A stretch of 64,000 nucleotides of DNA from Seriola aureovittata. Taxonomy: Eukaryota > Chordata > Actinopteri > Carangiformes > Carangidae. The stretch spans positions 12,556,732-12,620,731 of the forward strand of contig NC_079375.1 in the NCBI RefSeq assembly GCF_021018895.1, read 5' to 3'. The position numbers and the translations under genes were made by a program. The notes under the pieces were generated by a model. The model was given only the letters and a program-made list of their open reading frames with translations. It did not search any database and was not told the DNA's origin. Shown one piece after another: positions 1-13,341 of the stretch. Position 1 is the first letter of the stretch. Each line of letters starts with the position of its first letter.

Positions 1-2051
1 CTTGGATTTCAGTGGTAAATAATATTCCCTTCAGAAGGGAACAAAATCATGCAGCTTAACAAAAAGGCCCCGAGATAATACGTACATGACCTGTTGTTAT
101 CAGACCATTAATCTAAATTTACAAGTAGTGAAGGGTTATGATGTCTTGCATTTTGTGTTGGAAAAAAAAAAAAAAGAGTGCATAACCACATTCTGACCTC
201 CGTATGTGTGCCTGTGTGTGTGTGTGTGTGTGTTGTGTGTGTGTGTGTGGTGTGTGTGTGTGTGTGTGTGTGTGTGTGACTGGAAGGGAAGCTTATAACT
301 CTCTAAAAATTAAACAGTTTAAAGGATGTGTGGTTATTTGTATCACTTAGAAAAATCTTATCATGAGGCAGCCAGTGAAAATAACATTGATGTAGCAGTG
401 TTATTTTTAGTCGTAAATCACACCGATTATTAGATTTTGAGCAGCTTTTACATAAATATAACCCGATACTGCCGCTATCTAAAGCTCAACAAAGCTCCTG
501 AGACTGTATTCTTAAACACAAGATGTTTTGTAAACACATGCTAATAAAAGATTCATGCTACAGCAACAGTTAGTCCTGTGCAGGTGAAGAGCTACTTGGT
601 GTTCATCATTTTTCATTCACTTCCAATCCAGCTGACCAAATATCACTGGCAAATAGTGTCGCTTCAATCATGGTGCCCCCAAAACTGATAGGTTATCCAA
701 TTATGTGCGTTGATGCATTTCCTGTGAAGCTGGAACATTGCTCATGACCTTTTCTTGATAGAAATGAAATTTTCTCCCCCTCAGGCTAAACAAAATCTCA
801 CAGTACTCCACCCTACGAGTGAGTCATGCTGGGATAGTCAAACAAGCCTACACGATGATGAATCTACAGACATTACTCCTTGAGAGGAGCTGTTTAGAAA
901 TCAGCAACCATGCTCGCCGGTGTGTCACACGGCCCTCTCTGTACTGGCATGTCTCAGGGTTTTAGAGAGGTGTCGACCACAGGATGGAAAGTCCTTCTCT
1001 ACTCTTTGCTCGGTGTCTGAGAGCAGGTTATCTCTCCCTGCAGCATGCTGCCACGCGCCTGTTGCACCTGATTGTCTCATCGGCACATTCCAGGTGAGAT
1101 GGTCCAACAAGCCAGGACAGAGCGCCCAGACAGTGATACACTTGTTCAGCAGCCGCAGGTGTAGCTGCCCTCTTTTTCTGCGCACTCCCAGAGGTATTAG
1201 GAGTTCTGGAGGAGAAACGGAGAGTAATCTTATGGCAAGACAGGGGGAAAATCAATGACAAATGACTTGGCTTTTTCATGGAGCACAATAAGAAAAGAAC
1301 AGTGTTCATCTTATTGACCTATATCCCTGTCCATCATTCAAAGTAGATTCTAGAGTGAGAAATACATTCAAGTAACAGACTGAGGGGTGAAAATATCTGG
1401 CACTAGACATCAAGAGAGGTAATTTTTCAATATATACATTAATTCTGCCTCAACCCGTCAACTGGTTATTCAGTCTGAAAAATTGCCTGTAGTAGACTGC
1501 AATGTCTGGGGTTGGACAAAATAACATAAATACCTTGTGAATTGGTAAAATCCAATTCAACACCAGAAACTATAACTTGTGTATGTCCAGAAAAAAACAC
1601 TGAACATAGTCATCTTTAAACTTCAATGTATATGGCATTATTTATAAATCACTCATGAAACATGTACTGTGAAATTATAGGCTTGTACTGAGAATAAATA
1701 CTAATTAAAAAGTGAATCTTGAAATGTTCTAGTTTTTGAGACAAAGTTAACAGCCCTAAACACATCAAAAGTACATTATCTCAGATAGATAGCAAGTCTA
1801 TATGCATCCCTATATCTACATGGCAAATATTATAATTTGTTTTTATTATAATCATATGACATAATCGGTATACCAGAATATTTCAGGGTATTGTCAAGTC
1901 ATTGCCATTGTTATTTCTGTGTATGTATATGTGTCTGTCCTCCCTTTTTTGGCCTTTTTTTTCCTGATATATTATGTATTTCCTTATCTGAATCATGTTG
2001 TATAGATTGTAAAGCCCTTTGATGTGGATTTTTGATTTTGGGCCACAAATT
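1..2051. other. Intergenic, no gene seen
   Basis: Apart from the TG microsatellite, this appears to be unique AT-rich sequence. Overlapping open frames on both strands at 920-1309 show no domain or splice context. Confidence 0.6.
204..278. repeat. (TG)n microsatellite
   Basis: A GT/TG run of about 75 bp with two interruptions (TGTTG and TGTGGTG). Confidence 0.95.
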
Positions 2052-2427
2052 AGGGCTGTAACCACTGATTATTTTCATAATCAATTAATTTGCATTTTTT
2101 TTCTTCATTAATCAATTGTTTGGCAGATAGTATGTAAGAAATGAGTGGAAAATGCAAATCACAATTTCCCAAAGCCCAAGCTTATGTCTCCAAACTGCAG
2201 CCCAGCCAGCAGCAGCATAATTACTTAATTTTTCTTACAAACAGTCCAACACCTAAACATATTAATTCAATATCATAGAAAACTAACAAATATTCATATT
2301 TGAGTGGTCGGAACTAAACATTTTTTGGCACTTTTCCTTAAACAATTAAATGATGATCTAAGTAGTTGCATATTAATCTTCTGTTAGTTGACGGATCAAT
2401 AAATCAACTTAATGTTTCAGCTGCAGT
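2052..2427. repeat. TAGGGCTG-type dispersed repeat
   Basis: It begins TAGGGCTGTAACCACTGATT and ends AATGTTTCAGCTGCAG, with inverted ATTAATT-rich ends. The middle has ATCACAATTTCCCAAAGCCC and AACAGTCCAACACCTAAACA. It is a non-coding DNA-transposon-like family common in teleosts. Confidence 0.65.
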
Positions 2428-5400
2428 AAAATGAACTTGACTGTACTTTAAAATCAGACTTTAATCAACACTTATAAGGCACAGTGTCAACACAAGCTAA
2501 ACATTATTAGTCTGATTTTATTCTAAGGTGTCTCTGTTATTTTGTCCACCACCTGTACATATGAAGCGCCTTAGCGAATACATTTTAACTGGTCCCTGAT
2601 AATGAATTTAATTCCACCCTCTGGAGCAGAATAATAGGCCTACTCTCTTCCTCTAATACGTACTGTATCTCCCTGACATTAATAACTCCCCTTCATCTGT
2701 TCAGACACATACTAATACGTGCACCTTCTAAATTTATGCCTTCGTGGGTCTGTTCGGCTGCCACTGAGGGGTGATCAGCCATTCAAGAGAGGGAGGAAAC
2801 AGGAACTTGAGCATTATGATGATGTAATTGGCAGCAGATGCGGAGGAAGATGGAGATAAAGGAGAAGGAATTCAAAATAATACGTGTTTGGGCATGCATC
2901 AGGGGGTTATCATGAGCACAGAGGGATCATGTTTTGACTTTTGTCTCACTGATTCACTGTTGCTCAAGTGCTTTCATTTTGCAGTGGTCTAAACTATGGA
3001 AATCTGGCATTCCTGTGCAACAACAGTGATGATGAAGGAATACTTTAGCATGTCTGACAGAAAAAGCCTTTAATAAAACTTTGTTATCCCCACCTGATCA
3101 GAGAGCACACAGGGCCAGTATAGAAAACAAATTGGATATGCTAATATACAAGACACATTGTGAGCTGCTTGTAAACAGTATTGTCGGCGCTCCTCATTTT
3201 GTGAGCCTTACCATCCGCGGGGAGGATGATTTCAAATTCTCTAGCAGATTCTTAATACTGGAAACAACCAGACAGTTCTTCTGGGGTAAAAGTTACCCTC
3301 TCATGTGAAAGTCATGGTAAAGAAAATGACCAAAGAAGGTCAAGTAGGCACTTTTTCCTGCCTTCCTTGTGGTCTGACAATAAGGCAGTGAGAACAAGGC
3401 AGGGCTGAGTAAGAGGATGCAGGGGGGAGGGATGCAGGCTGGGACCTGCTCCGGCATTAAGTTATGCCTTTGTAAGGCAGAGGCACTTGCCTGTGGCAGG
3501 TGCAGGTAGCAGACGTGACGCTGCCGAGGTGTTTCTATTGAGAAGTACCCAACCTGCCGAGTTGTCAGGACAAGTTGGAGGACTCAGTCACCACCCTGCT
3601 GTGAAAAGCTAACCAGATCCGCACACTATGACTTGCACTTCTAAAGAGTTGATGGAGGAACTGGAAAATCCCTGGGCTAAAACATAAAATTATAGGATTG
3701 TTGTGATGCTTGTCATGGAGGCTAATGTGGAAGATAATACATCATAACAGCAATTACAATCCCGGGGATTGTTTCTTTTATGTTCCACCCTTTAAAAAAA
3801 GCACTAAAGGTATTTACAGACTTTAAATAAAGGCATATATCATTGACAGTGCTCAGCAGTTATATTTAAAATTCAAAATGTTAGTTTTTATGGGAGTGGA
3901 CTAATCCTAAAGCTAGAGTTTAAAAGGGTACATAATAATTAGGGCACTTAAGAAGCTTTACAGCAGTAGATTCTCATTTTCCATTGATGAGTTGCTCAGA
4001 AATGGTGCTGTATTTCTAATTAAAAAAAACAATCTTTCTGCTCATTAAGCACTCGCTGCATTCATCCCTCTGCCCCAGTGTTCAAGGATGGACTGATTAA
4101 AAATCTGCCTCTCCTGTGTTTACGCCACAGAGGCACCTGTAGCTGCCTACACAGTACAGCAAATCACAGACGAATGTAAGCTTGCAAGTCCGGCCATGTC
4201 AGGTGGGATTCTTGTCATCACAGTGCAACAGTAATCATCAGCACAGCAGAGTCTGAGTAAGGCAAAAAAAAAAAAAACAAATGAAAAGATTCAGTGTGAT
4301 AAATGCACAGAAGAATCTTCTGAAGGAGGTCTGACATGTGCAACATTCGCTGAAAACATTTTGTTGTTGCAAACTTATTTCTGACGTACTGCACATAGAG
4401 ACAGAATGAGCTTATGGTGGTGTTTACCCAGAACTTATCAAAATTCCATGTCAGGATGTTTGCAGTTTGATCTGAGCTATGAAATTTAAGATCCAGAGCC
4501 TGTTTCAGCCTGTGTTTAAAAAAAAAAAAAAAAAATGAAAAAAAAAAAACCCTGAGTGAGATGATATGAAAGATTTTTAGCCCTCATGCTGGTTTGGTTA
4601 ATCAAAGATCACGTCAATGCCCACCAACATGGAGTAGCAGGGATTTAAATACACCTCTTAAAGCCCTCTTTAAGCCTCCTTGCCTGGAGCATTTTATTAG
4701 CAGGTAGTTGAAGTGTGGACACTACATTCTGCTATTAAAATATTTCAATGTTATTCTCAACAGCCAGTGGAGCACATGTGATGATATGGGTATAAAAACA
4801 CAAAGTTTAGTTGCTATTATCACCATGGACACCTGAAGGAGTGGAGGTTTTTAACAATGAGGGCAGAGTAAGCAAAACGATCTTCCTTCCTTCTTTTGTT
4901 TGCTTTGCCTGAATGAATAGCAGATCCACCAGCATGGCAGTGTCAGAATAGATTAGCGCCATGGTCCATCTCCCTGGCTTCACAAAATAAAATCCTCTTA
5001 AAAGCAGGGGATGTCACTCAATCTCCTGAGACATGTACTTGCATGGTGGACTTAGGAGCTCTCACTACTGGGAAATATACCTGCACAAATAGAGGAAGTT
5101 TAAACTGAAAATGAGCTGCCAAAAACATATTTGCCAAGGTATATAAAATCTCCCACACTATTGACCAGTTTTCTCTAAGACAGAAATTCACATGCTATTG
5201 CAGTCAAAGAATAATACATCATAGTACTGTAGACAGTCATTATCTTAAATATAAAGTATGACATCCACTTAGTCCTTAGTCCTCCATTAAGACATACTAG
5301 ATGTTCAAGTCTTGAAGTGGACAGGTTCAAGTAGCTCTTATCTTGAAAGTATCTTCATACTGCTTTCAGTTATCTGTTATTTTACAATCATAGCCCAGGG

Positions 5401-7099
5401 CTAAGAGTAAAAGACGGCTTTTCCACAGCCATTCAGAGTTTTCAATCCGTGTCACTACGAAAACAACAGGAAGTTCCTCTATGAAGAGCCTAAAGGCACA
5501 CGTTAAAGGGTCATCGCTCGCACAACCACTTATTTATTTACTCAAATCGTGATGAATTTACAAAAAGAGGACTGTTTGTGTTTGTGTTTGTTTTATATAT
5601 TTGCATAGAGGCCCATCTACGTGACAGGCATTGCAAATTAGCGTAAGCTATAAATGTTGTGGTATTTGGTATACTATACTTGTCTCTATAAAAATGAACT
5701 TGAAATTGACGAAATATAAAAACATGTAAGTTATGAAATTTACCAATAAAACATCATGAAAAAGATCTAAGATTTTAATGTATCTTACACATCCACTATT
5801 AATGCCACAGTATTACACATGATGTACAACCCATAAATTCCTGATTCTTTAGTGAACTTTGAGAAATAAAGGCAAAAGTGTCCCAAAAATTATCTTTGAC
5901 ACAAAAAGAATGAATGATAGTGAGTTATCTAATGTGCACTGTTATACAGTATGTGTAAATATTCATTATACCATACAAAAAAGTAGTTTCATTGGCACAA
6001 ATATCTAAAAGTGGCTATGAGTAACATAATGTTATTGTTTCTCCACTACTCAAGTTTCTATATGAAGTGACAGTTGGTTACCAACGGATCTCTGAGTTAC
6101 CATTAGCAAATTAGATAGAGCTGTGTTAATAGATTAGCAGTGATCATGAATCAATCATCAATCAATACAATAACTGCTAAAGTTACAAAACATCAAACAT
6201 TAATGGAATATTGAGTTAACATTAAGGCTAGCTATCATTAACTAATGTATTCTATAGCTACCATACACGACTAGCTAAGATTGGTGCAAAGCTATTTCGT
6301 TACCACTGTAGCTCCAAATACAAAATTGCATTGAACACAGCATTAATAATATTATGTGTAAACCAATACAGTTAATTGATTTTATCACCAAGAACTGCTC
6401 ACTTAACAAAGGCAACTTTATATCTTCCACATAGAATAGACCTGTTAACACAAGAAAAATAACCCTGTGGTGGATTAAAAAAAAAAAAAAAACTCTATGG
6501 TTTCATCAGCTTCAGAAACAAATATCAGGGACTTAATCAAATACCAAACCTGCAGTTTGACTGGGTTGGATATCATTTTAGTGCAGCTTATATGAAAAAA
6601 AAGCATTGGCCAATGTATTTGGAAATACAACAAATGTATATTAGTATATGTTATCCAAATATTATTTAAAACATTATAGACTACTACTGTTAAAATATAT
6701 ATGTCCATTTGTAAGACAAAAAAATATGGACTTGCAGTAATCACCTTGTCCATGTTTCACCTTCCTGCTTCTTGAAGACTGTGAAGAAATGTGGGGTCAT
6801 CCAGTCTGCTGGGTCTCTCACCTCACAATGATAACGCACCAGGAACAGAGACAATACAGATTTCCCCCTCAGATATCCAGGGATGGTGACCTGTAAGGTG
6901 GATTACCTGTCTGGGAAGGAGACACAGTGTTAGCCTGTCAGCTTAATGCCTCCAGCAGCATTAAAGTCTGTCAGAACGATCATGTCAGTGCAAACTCATG
7001 CTCACACATTATAGAGATCCACACAGAGGAAGGCATTATATTTTTATATAAGTAGATATACACAATCACAAAATAAATATTTTTCTGCAAGCACTTTCT
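2428..7099. other. Intergenic, no gene seen
   Basis: AT-rich sequence with poly(A) runs near 4518-4550 and 6478-6492. No repeat that I recognise and no coding signal; all open frames are under 100 codons. Confidence 0.6.
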
Positions 7100-7955
7100 G
7101 ATAAGGCACAGTTAATAAAGGCTTTATAAGATGTAATTAATGGCTTTATTAATGTTTAATAAATAATTTACCAATGCTTTATAGATGAATTATAAGCCAT
7201 TAATAAGAACAACTTCTGGTCTTGCCACGAAAATCCTCCACTAGCAAGACACCGCTTGTCTGTCTAGATCTTTGAATCATCAGGGAGACTTCTCTAATGG
7301 ACTGCTTGACCACTTGCCCTCTGGAAAAAGGCTGCAGGGTATCTGCACCTAAAGTGATTTATAACCTGTTTATAACACAAGTGCAGACTTACAAAGGTGT
7401 AACCATAGAGTTCGACTATCTGTTGATATATATACAAACCTTAATATGTTACAATAAATGTGAAATGTAAATTATAAAAAGTTCCCTTTTTTGTTTGTAG
7501 AAAGACTCTCTTGCTTTAGTGTGCCCTCTTTTAAAAATATTTTGGTAATAACATTACTGTGTATCTCTATTCAGTAATAATGCAGTTATAAATGCAACTA
7601 TGACATTAATGAGGGTCTTAGTTTTTCTCAATTTCTAATATTCTAATATCAGGTGCTAACCAGACATCAGCAAAAGTTAGTCAGTCAGTTATAAATGTTG
7701 ATAAATCATTAGTAAAGGTTTCTCCAATCAATCAAGTCTGCAGCTGTAAATGCAGTTTGATAGATGAATCTTGGTCCAGATGTCCTGCAGCTATTTTCCA
7801 GAGGGAAGGCACTCAAACAATCCGTTGGAGGGTCTCCATGATGAATGATTAAAGTTGTTCTTATTAAAAGATTATAACCGAACTATAAAGTGTTAGTAAA
7901 TGATTTAGTGACAGTTAATAAATAAATTAATTGCAGTTTTTCACCCATTGATAAA
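7100..7955. mobile_element. Long fold-back (inverted-repeat) element
   Basis: Left-arm sequence around 7270-7345 (GACTTCTCTAATGGACTGCT ... CCCTCTGGAAAAAGGCTGCAG) is a diverged reverse complement of 7780-7850 (CTGCAGCTATTTTCCAGAGG ... GGAGGGTCTCCATGATGAA). The outer parts are rich in TTTATAA/TTAATAA words in inverted orientation. No open reading frame supports a transposase. A related, shorter copy is at 28020-28510. Confidence 0.6.
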
Positions 7956-8904
7956 TGGTGGCTGATCATGAAGTGGTACCGCAAATCTTTTCATTGTGCC
8001 CACAGTCTGATTTTGGTCAGGGATATAAACTTTTCAGAGGAGCTGCAGCGAAGTCGATTTTCTTTTCTGAGCTTCTAAAAAAGATCAGCTGTCATTCGAG
8101 GCAAGGATGCAATAGTCTACATTTTCAGCAGAGCAGCGTGTATCTCTCCTCAAATTGATTGGAGTCACTTTCTGTACCGCGAGGAGAATCCTCTCCCCTT
8201 TCCTTTTCATCTCTTAGTCTCATTGATCATTGGAGCTTCTGAGATACAGAGTACAGGTGTGATCATCATCCTAATGCATCCTCTCTCCCTATGTGTGTGA
8301 ATGTTGGAGTGTTTTTGTGTGTATGGAGCACAGGTAACATTTCAATGAATAATCTTTGGTGTGGTCCGAAAGTACAATGAATGAATGTTGACACAACATT
8401 CATGGTCATCCATAATTCATACCAGCTCGAAACACTCTCATTCCATAACATCATGTTGTGAGGATTGTTTGAGCTCAAACTGGGCTAAATCTTTCAGGCA
8501 GTATACAATGCGATACCTTGCAATATTTGTGTACATATTCATGTGTGCATGTGTGTGCACGCATGTGCGTGTATGTTTGTGTCATCTCTGGAATAATGAT
8601 AGACTGACAGCGGGAGCGACAGCACCACCCCAAGCAAGTAGAAAAGCCCTACATTCCTGGGCTGCGAGCTATGAATCTGAGCATAGATTGCAAGTTAAAA
8701 CACGCAGCCTGGAGCCACCACTGTTTTAGTAAATACTTTCAGAGCTAGTGTTTAGAGATCACAGCTTCAGGACAAGGCTGGGATTGATTTCCCAAACAAG
8801 GATTATGTGTCCTGATTGTCCGGTTTTATTGAAGGGTGGAAATGGAAAATCGGCTTCACCTGCTTAAGAAAGGGTCAGGATGTTCTTCAAGGTTTATCGA
8901 TGCT
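7956..8904. other. Intergenic, no gene seen
   Basis: Short GT-rich patches near 8540-8580. The open frames at 8266-8729 overlap on opposite strands and resemble nothing known. Confidence 0.55.
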
Positions 8905-9775
8905 TTAAAGCAATATTGGACATTTTAGGCAAATACATTTGTTGTCTTGCTGAAGAACAATACCACTTTCACATCTGTACAGTGAAACTACAACCACCAT
9001 TAGTTTAACTTAGCATAAAGATTAGGAACGGGGAAACAGCTAGCCTAACTGTCCAAAGGTAACAAAATTCACCTGCTAGCATCTCTAATGCTCACTAATT
9101 AATACATTATGTCTTGTTTGTTTAGTCATTACAAAAACCAAGTATAAAACCCAGTGAACACTTGAGATCACTTGGTTTTTGTCACCACTGGCAGCTGGTT
9201 AGCTTATCATTACATAAAAACTGGAACTTTTTTTGTCAGGTGGAAGCTAGCCCTCTATTTTGACCACCACTGGCAGCAAGTCAGCTTAGTCTAGGACAAA
9301 GACTACAAAGAGGTGGAGACAGCTAGCCCCTCATTGTTTTCATAATTAGTTTTTTGTACACATTAAGAAAGCAAGATATAATCTCTTAATTAGTGAGCTT
9401 TAGAAGTTCTGGTAAGTGGATTATTGTAGCTTTGAAGAGAGTCAGGCTGGCTGTTTACTCCTGTTTCCAGTCTTTATGCTAAGATGAAGATAACCCAGCT
9501 GCTGGTTGTAGTTTCATATTTTGCAGATATGAAAGTATTATCAATCTTCTCATCTAACTCTTAGCAAGAAAGCAAATAACAATTTCTATAATTTGTACAA
9601 AGATTGTGATAACACCTGACTATGAAGTGGTCACTAGACTAATGCTAAGTTAAGCTAACTGTCTCCTGGATCTAGTTTCATATTTATCGTAAAAACATGA
9701 GCGTGGTATTAATCTCTTCATCTTACTCTTAAATGAGCATATTTCATAAAAATGTCAAACTATTCCTCTCAGTAA
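8905..9775. repeat. AGCTAGCCTGGCT-type inverted repeat, compound copy
   Basis: The left half carries TTAACTTAGCATAAAGATTA, AAACAGCTAGCCTAACTGTC and CTCACTAATTAATACATTAT. The right half carries CCAGTCTTTATGCTAAGATG and ATCAATCTTCTCATCTAACT. A second right end follows at about 9620-9775. The halves are inverted relative to each other. This is a common teleost repeat. Confidence 0.65.
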
Positions 9776-10861
9776 AAAGGAAGTGCAACAGCTTGCCCCA
9801 TTTTTATGTGTAGATAACATAAATGTGTTTATGTTCTATTCATATGCGGCATAAAATAAAACCTACAGGCTCTTCAGATGGTCTTTTGGATTCTAGCTTG
9901 CTGTAATAAGAAATTATGGATTTATCTGGTGGCTCACTCTGGCTGCATAGATCTGCATAGATCACCACCTGCCACTCAAATCTGGAACACCTGCTTCCTC
10001 CTCAGTGTCTACCGCCAGCTGGCTCACTGCAGAAAGCCCTAAAATAGCCATAAAAAATACAAACTCAGCCCAAAACCAAAACAGTATTTTACCCACATCT
10101 GAGTTTAAACATTTAATCCCATAAATGTTCACAGGAATATTTCATAGCTCCTGTATAGTCCCCACTTTTCTAATATTTATTCCCTCTCTTTTAACTATGC
10201 TCTTTTTTTCCACTCTCATTCCAGCTGTCCAGGGGTTGCTTGAGCTATGAGAGGAACTTTCCCGAACTCACATCCAACATAATCAAATAGAAAATGTTCC
10301 CAGTAATAATACCCACTCCCTGCATCTACTCACTAACCTTTTCCCCCTGCCTTTCTTTAATTGAAACATTAATCAAGCAGACTCGCTAGTGTGACTGTGT
10401 AGCGCTCAATATTCCCAGGCAATAAAGAAGACGACTGGTGATTACAGGCAGACGGATCAGTGTGTTTTAGATGGTGAACTGATGATCATGTGCCATGCTT
10501 GATGGGAACATACAGGAAGGAGGATCCACTCCACCTACAGGATTCCACTGGACATAACAGAATGCATCACCATTCAGATGTATTAGCTCAGCCCAGCATG
10601 CTCTGCTGAATCCTTTCAACTTCACTTGATAACAAGCGTATTTCGCTGCTGTGATCTTCCTCGCTGTGTGTATGTGTTTGTGTGTTTGAATGTCTGCCTC
10701 ACTGCTTTTCTCATTGTCATACACGGCTGTTTTGCAGTATTTTTGAACTGTTCTGTTTTATTTGTCCACTTTTCACATATTCCATCACACGCATAGAGTT
10801 TGATTCTCATGTTCTTTTTATTTTTTTTTTAAGATTTTGCTTTGATTACTTGGTCTCATCC
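9776..10861. other. Intergenic, no gene seen
   Basis: Apparently unique sequence. 9915-10030 is somewhat GC-richer. No coding signal. Confidence 0.55.
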
Positions 10862-11181
10862 GCGGTGGAAGAAGCATTGAAATCTTTTATTTAAGTAAAA
10901 GTAACAATAGCTACCTCAAATAGTGTATCATAAGTAAAAGTCATGTCTCCACTAGAGTGGATATACAAAGGTATTAACAGCTATATAATTAAGTATAGAA
11001 CAAATGTGAGACACTTGTACTTTCCATTCTATGCCACTTTAAACTTCTTCTACATGACAATTCAGAGGGAAATATTATACTTTTTTGTACCACCACAATA
11101 TCTATTTGACACTTACAGGTTTCTTTATAAATTAAGATTTTACATACAAAACATATGATGACCTTAAAAAATGCAAAGCAT
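10862..11181. repeat. Older inverted-repeat element, left part, split by the hAT insertion
   Basis: It starts with GGTGGAAGAAGCATTGAAAT and AAGTAAAAGTAACAATA, the end of a repeat family widespread in percomorph genomes. Sequence continuity resumes at 12886, on the far side of the hAT element. Comparison with the copy at 37885-38265 shows the same order without the insertion. Confidence 0.7.
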
Positions 11182-12885
11182 CAAGGGCGTAGGTTTGGTC
11201 TCAACATTGGTAGGGACACAACAACCCCGCCACCCCTCCAAAACAAACAGGACTTTTTAATGCTGGTGGCAAATGGTTTATCAATAGAAAAACAGACAGA
11301 GGAACAGAAAATTTATTTATATTTAAATAAAAACTACACGGTATGAGATCAAAGACTAAAACTTTAGGATATTATCATGTGTTATAATAACTTCCAAGTT
11401 AAAATCAGAATAGGTGGACTGTGGTTAAGTTAAATATAAGTTAGTAATTTACAATTTATCCATAATAGTGTATATTTAATTACACTATCATCATCATTTA
11501 AAAATCCTGAAGATGCACCTGTTTCCTCATCAGCCTCCTCTACTTCTCTGGTCCGCTGCTGTTCCAGCTTACAAAATAATTCCTCAAAAAGGATCATACA
11601 GTTGAATCAACAGCTGTCAAAAACAATTTTAATAAAAACTGAACTCTACAATCTTCATGAAGGAGGATTTACTGCAGGACTGCTGTTTTAAACTACATCA
11701 GTTTTAGCTAGATGTTTCTGATAAATTGCCAACTGAGTGTATATTAGGAACTGTCAGTTGTATGCACAGGATGCAAATTGCCTGACTGGAATTAATTGGT
11801 TGATTTCAGTGCTGTTCTCACCTGTGCACTGATACACCTGGCAGCCTAAAGATGCTCTTTAAATTAATAGTTTTATCATATATTATTATCACCATATAAC
11901 ATGTTTTACCTCTCCCCTTAAAATGTAACTTAACACGTTTACTCAGAGACATTTTAACTGACTTATCTTGTACTTTTACCTGAGAACATTTTCACACAGT
12001 GATTTTACCTGTACTGTAGTAAAATGTAAAATGTCTTTTCAGCAACAGTAGTTAGTGACCGTTCACATGCTGACATGCTGACATGCTGACATCAGTGTAG
12101 TGTTTCATCTTCAGTCTATTGAGTTTCTGTTACTGGTAGAGTTTATTCCTGCTCTGTCTGAACACAGTTAATGTTGCTGTTTTCTTCATCACAGTGACTA
12201 ACTACCAGCTGTACATTTAAACTTAAACTAGTTCTGCTCCAGCACCGAAAGCTCTCAGCTCCTTTCAGCGACCTCCACTAATTCAACAGTTGTTTACACG
12301 CTATTCAGGTGCTAGTCACTTTAGCTTAGCAGTTAGTGATAGCTTCTCTCTCTCTCTCTCGCTAGGTGTGTCTTTAACAAACAGATGAACTTGTTCAACA
12401 GAGTGTGTTGTTGTTGTAACTTCAGTGTAGAAGATTGCGATGTTTATTACAGCTTCAGTGACGTCTGCTGCCTTACCTTCGAGACACAGCTCCATTCGTT
12501 AACCGGAGCTACCCTCATTTGTGACCGTCTGTGTACACAGCAGCCTTCAGTGTGATAGGCCAATACTAACCAATCAGATGGTGCTGTGAGCGGGGCATTG
12601 CTCCAGACCACAGAGTGGAAACTACAGATCAGAGACGGGCAGACAAGCAGCTTTTAAAATTAATTAATATTATCGATTATCAGTTACGAATAACAACAAA
12701 TAGTAACAAAAATAACAATACTATGCCCATGCCTAGAGTTGAGCCTGCATCGGACTGATTTGATATGACTTTCCTCCAGACATAGTGCGAACGAATTCAT
12801 TCAAATATTGGTAGGGACAATTCTATCCTCCCAAAATATTAGTAGGGAAATGTCCCTACCATTCATATGCAAACCAACGCCCTTG
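11182..12885. mobile_element. Non-autonomous hAT-type transposon, long copy
   Basis: The left end is CAAGGGCGTAGGTTTGG; the right end, reverse-complemented, is CAAGGGCGTTGGTTTG. Both continue into GGTAGGGACA. The element is flanked by a perfect 8-bp direct duplication, CAAAGCAT (11174-11181 and 12886-12893), the target-site length of the hAT superfamily. At 1704 bp it has no long open frame, so it cannot encode a transposase. The inner part carries a triplicated 8-bp unit (12065-12091), a CT run (12343-12360) and CCAAT-containing sequence near 12570. It shares about 400 bp of left-hand and about 100 bp of right-hand sequence with the shorter copy at 33258-33864. Confidence 0.85.
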
Positions 12886-13341
12886 CAAAGCATAGTTAAA
12901 GATTAAATTACCCAACAGTACACAAGGTTAGAACTGAGACAATAATTTTTGATGACAGACATTTCATAGTTCCAGCTTCTCAAATCTGAGAATTTGCTGC
13001 TTTTCTTTGTTATTTATGATTGTAAATTAAACATCTGTTGGTTTTGGGCTGTTAATTTCACATTTCACGGACCAAATATTTAATTGATCAAACAGTAAAG
13101 GAAATCATTAGCTGCAGACCTGAAATTAGCTCTACCTAATTTTACTGCAACAGTAATAATCTAATGATATAATTTCTAATAGGATAATAGTCACGTAACT
13201 CTTACCTTACTCTCAGTACATTTTATGAATAATGTTTAAGTACTTTAAAAAACATTTTAATACAGGGTCTGTGTAATGGAGTATTTTACACTGCGGTATT
13301 GCTACTTTTGATTTAGGCATCTGAAAACTTCTTCTACTGGA
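12886..13341. repeat. Older inverted-repeat element, right part, with another repeat inside
   Basis: It continues the element interrupted at 11182 and ends with GGTATTGCTACTTTTGATTT and CTTCTTCTACTGG, an inverted and diverged version of the left end at 10862. A reverse-oriented copy of the TAGGGCTG-type family occupies about 12925-13123. Confidence 0.65.
12925..13123. repeat. TAGGGCTG-type repeat, reverse orientation, nested
   Basis: It contains CATAGTTCCAGCTTCTCAAA (the reverse complement of the family's TTTGAGAAGCTGGAA block) and ends in TAATTGATC...GCTGCAG. It lies within the right part of the older element. Confidence 0.55.

Noticed and set aside
12065..12091. Three copies of ACATGCTG
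   Set aside because: Too short to be more than a local slippage product within the hAT element.
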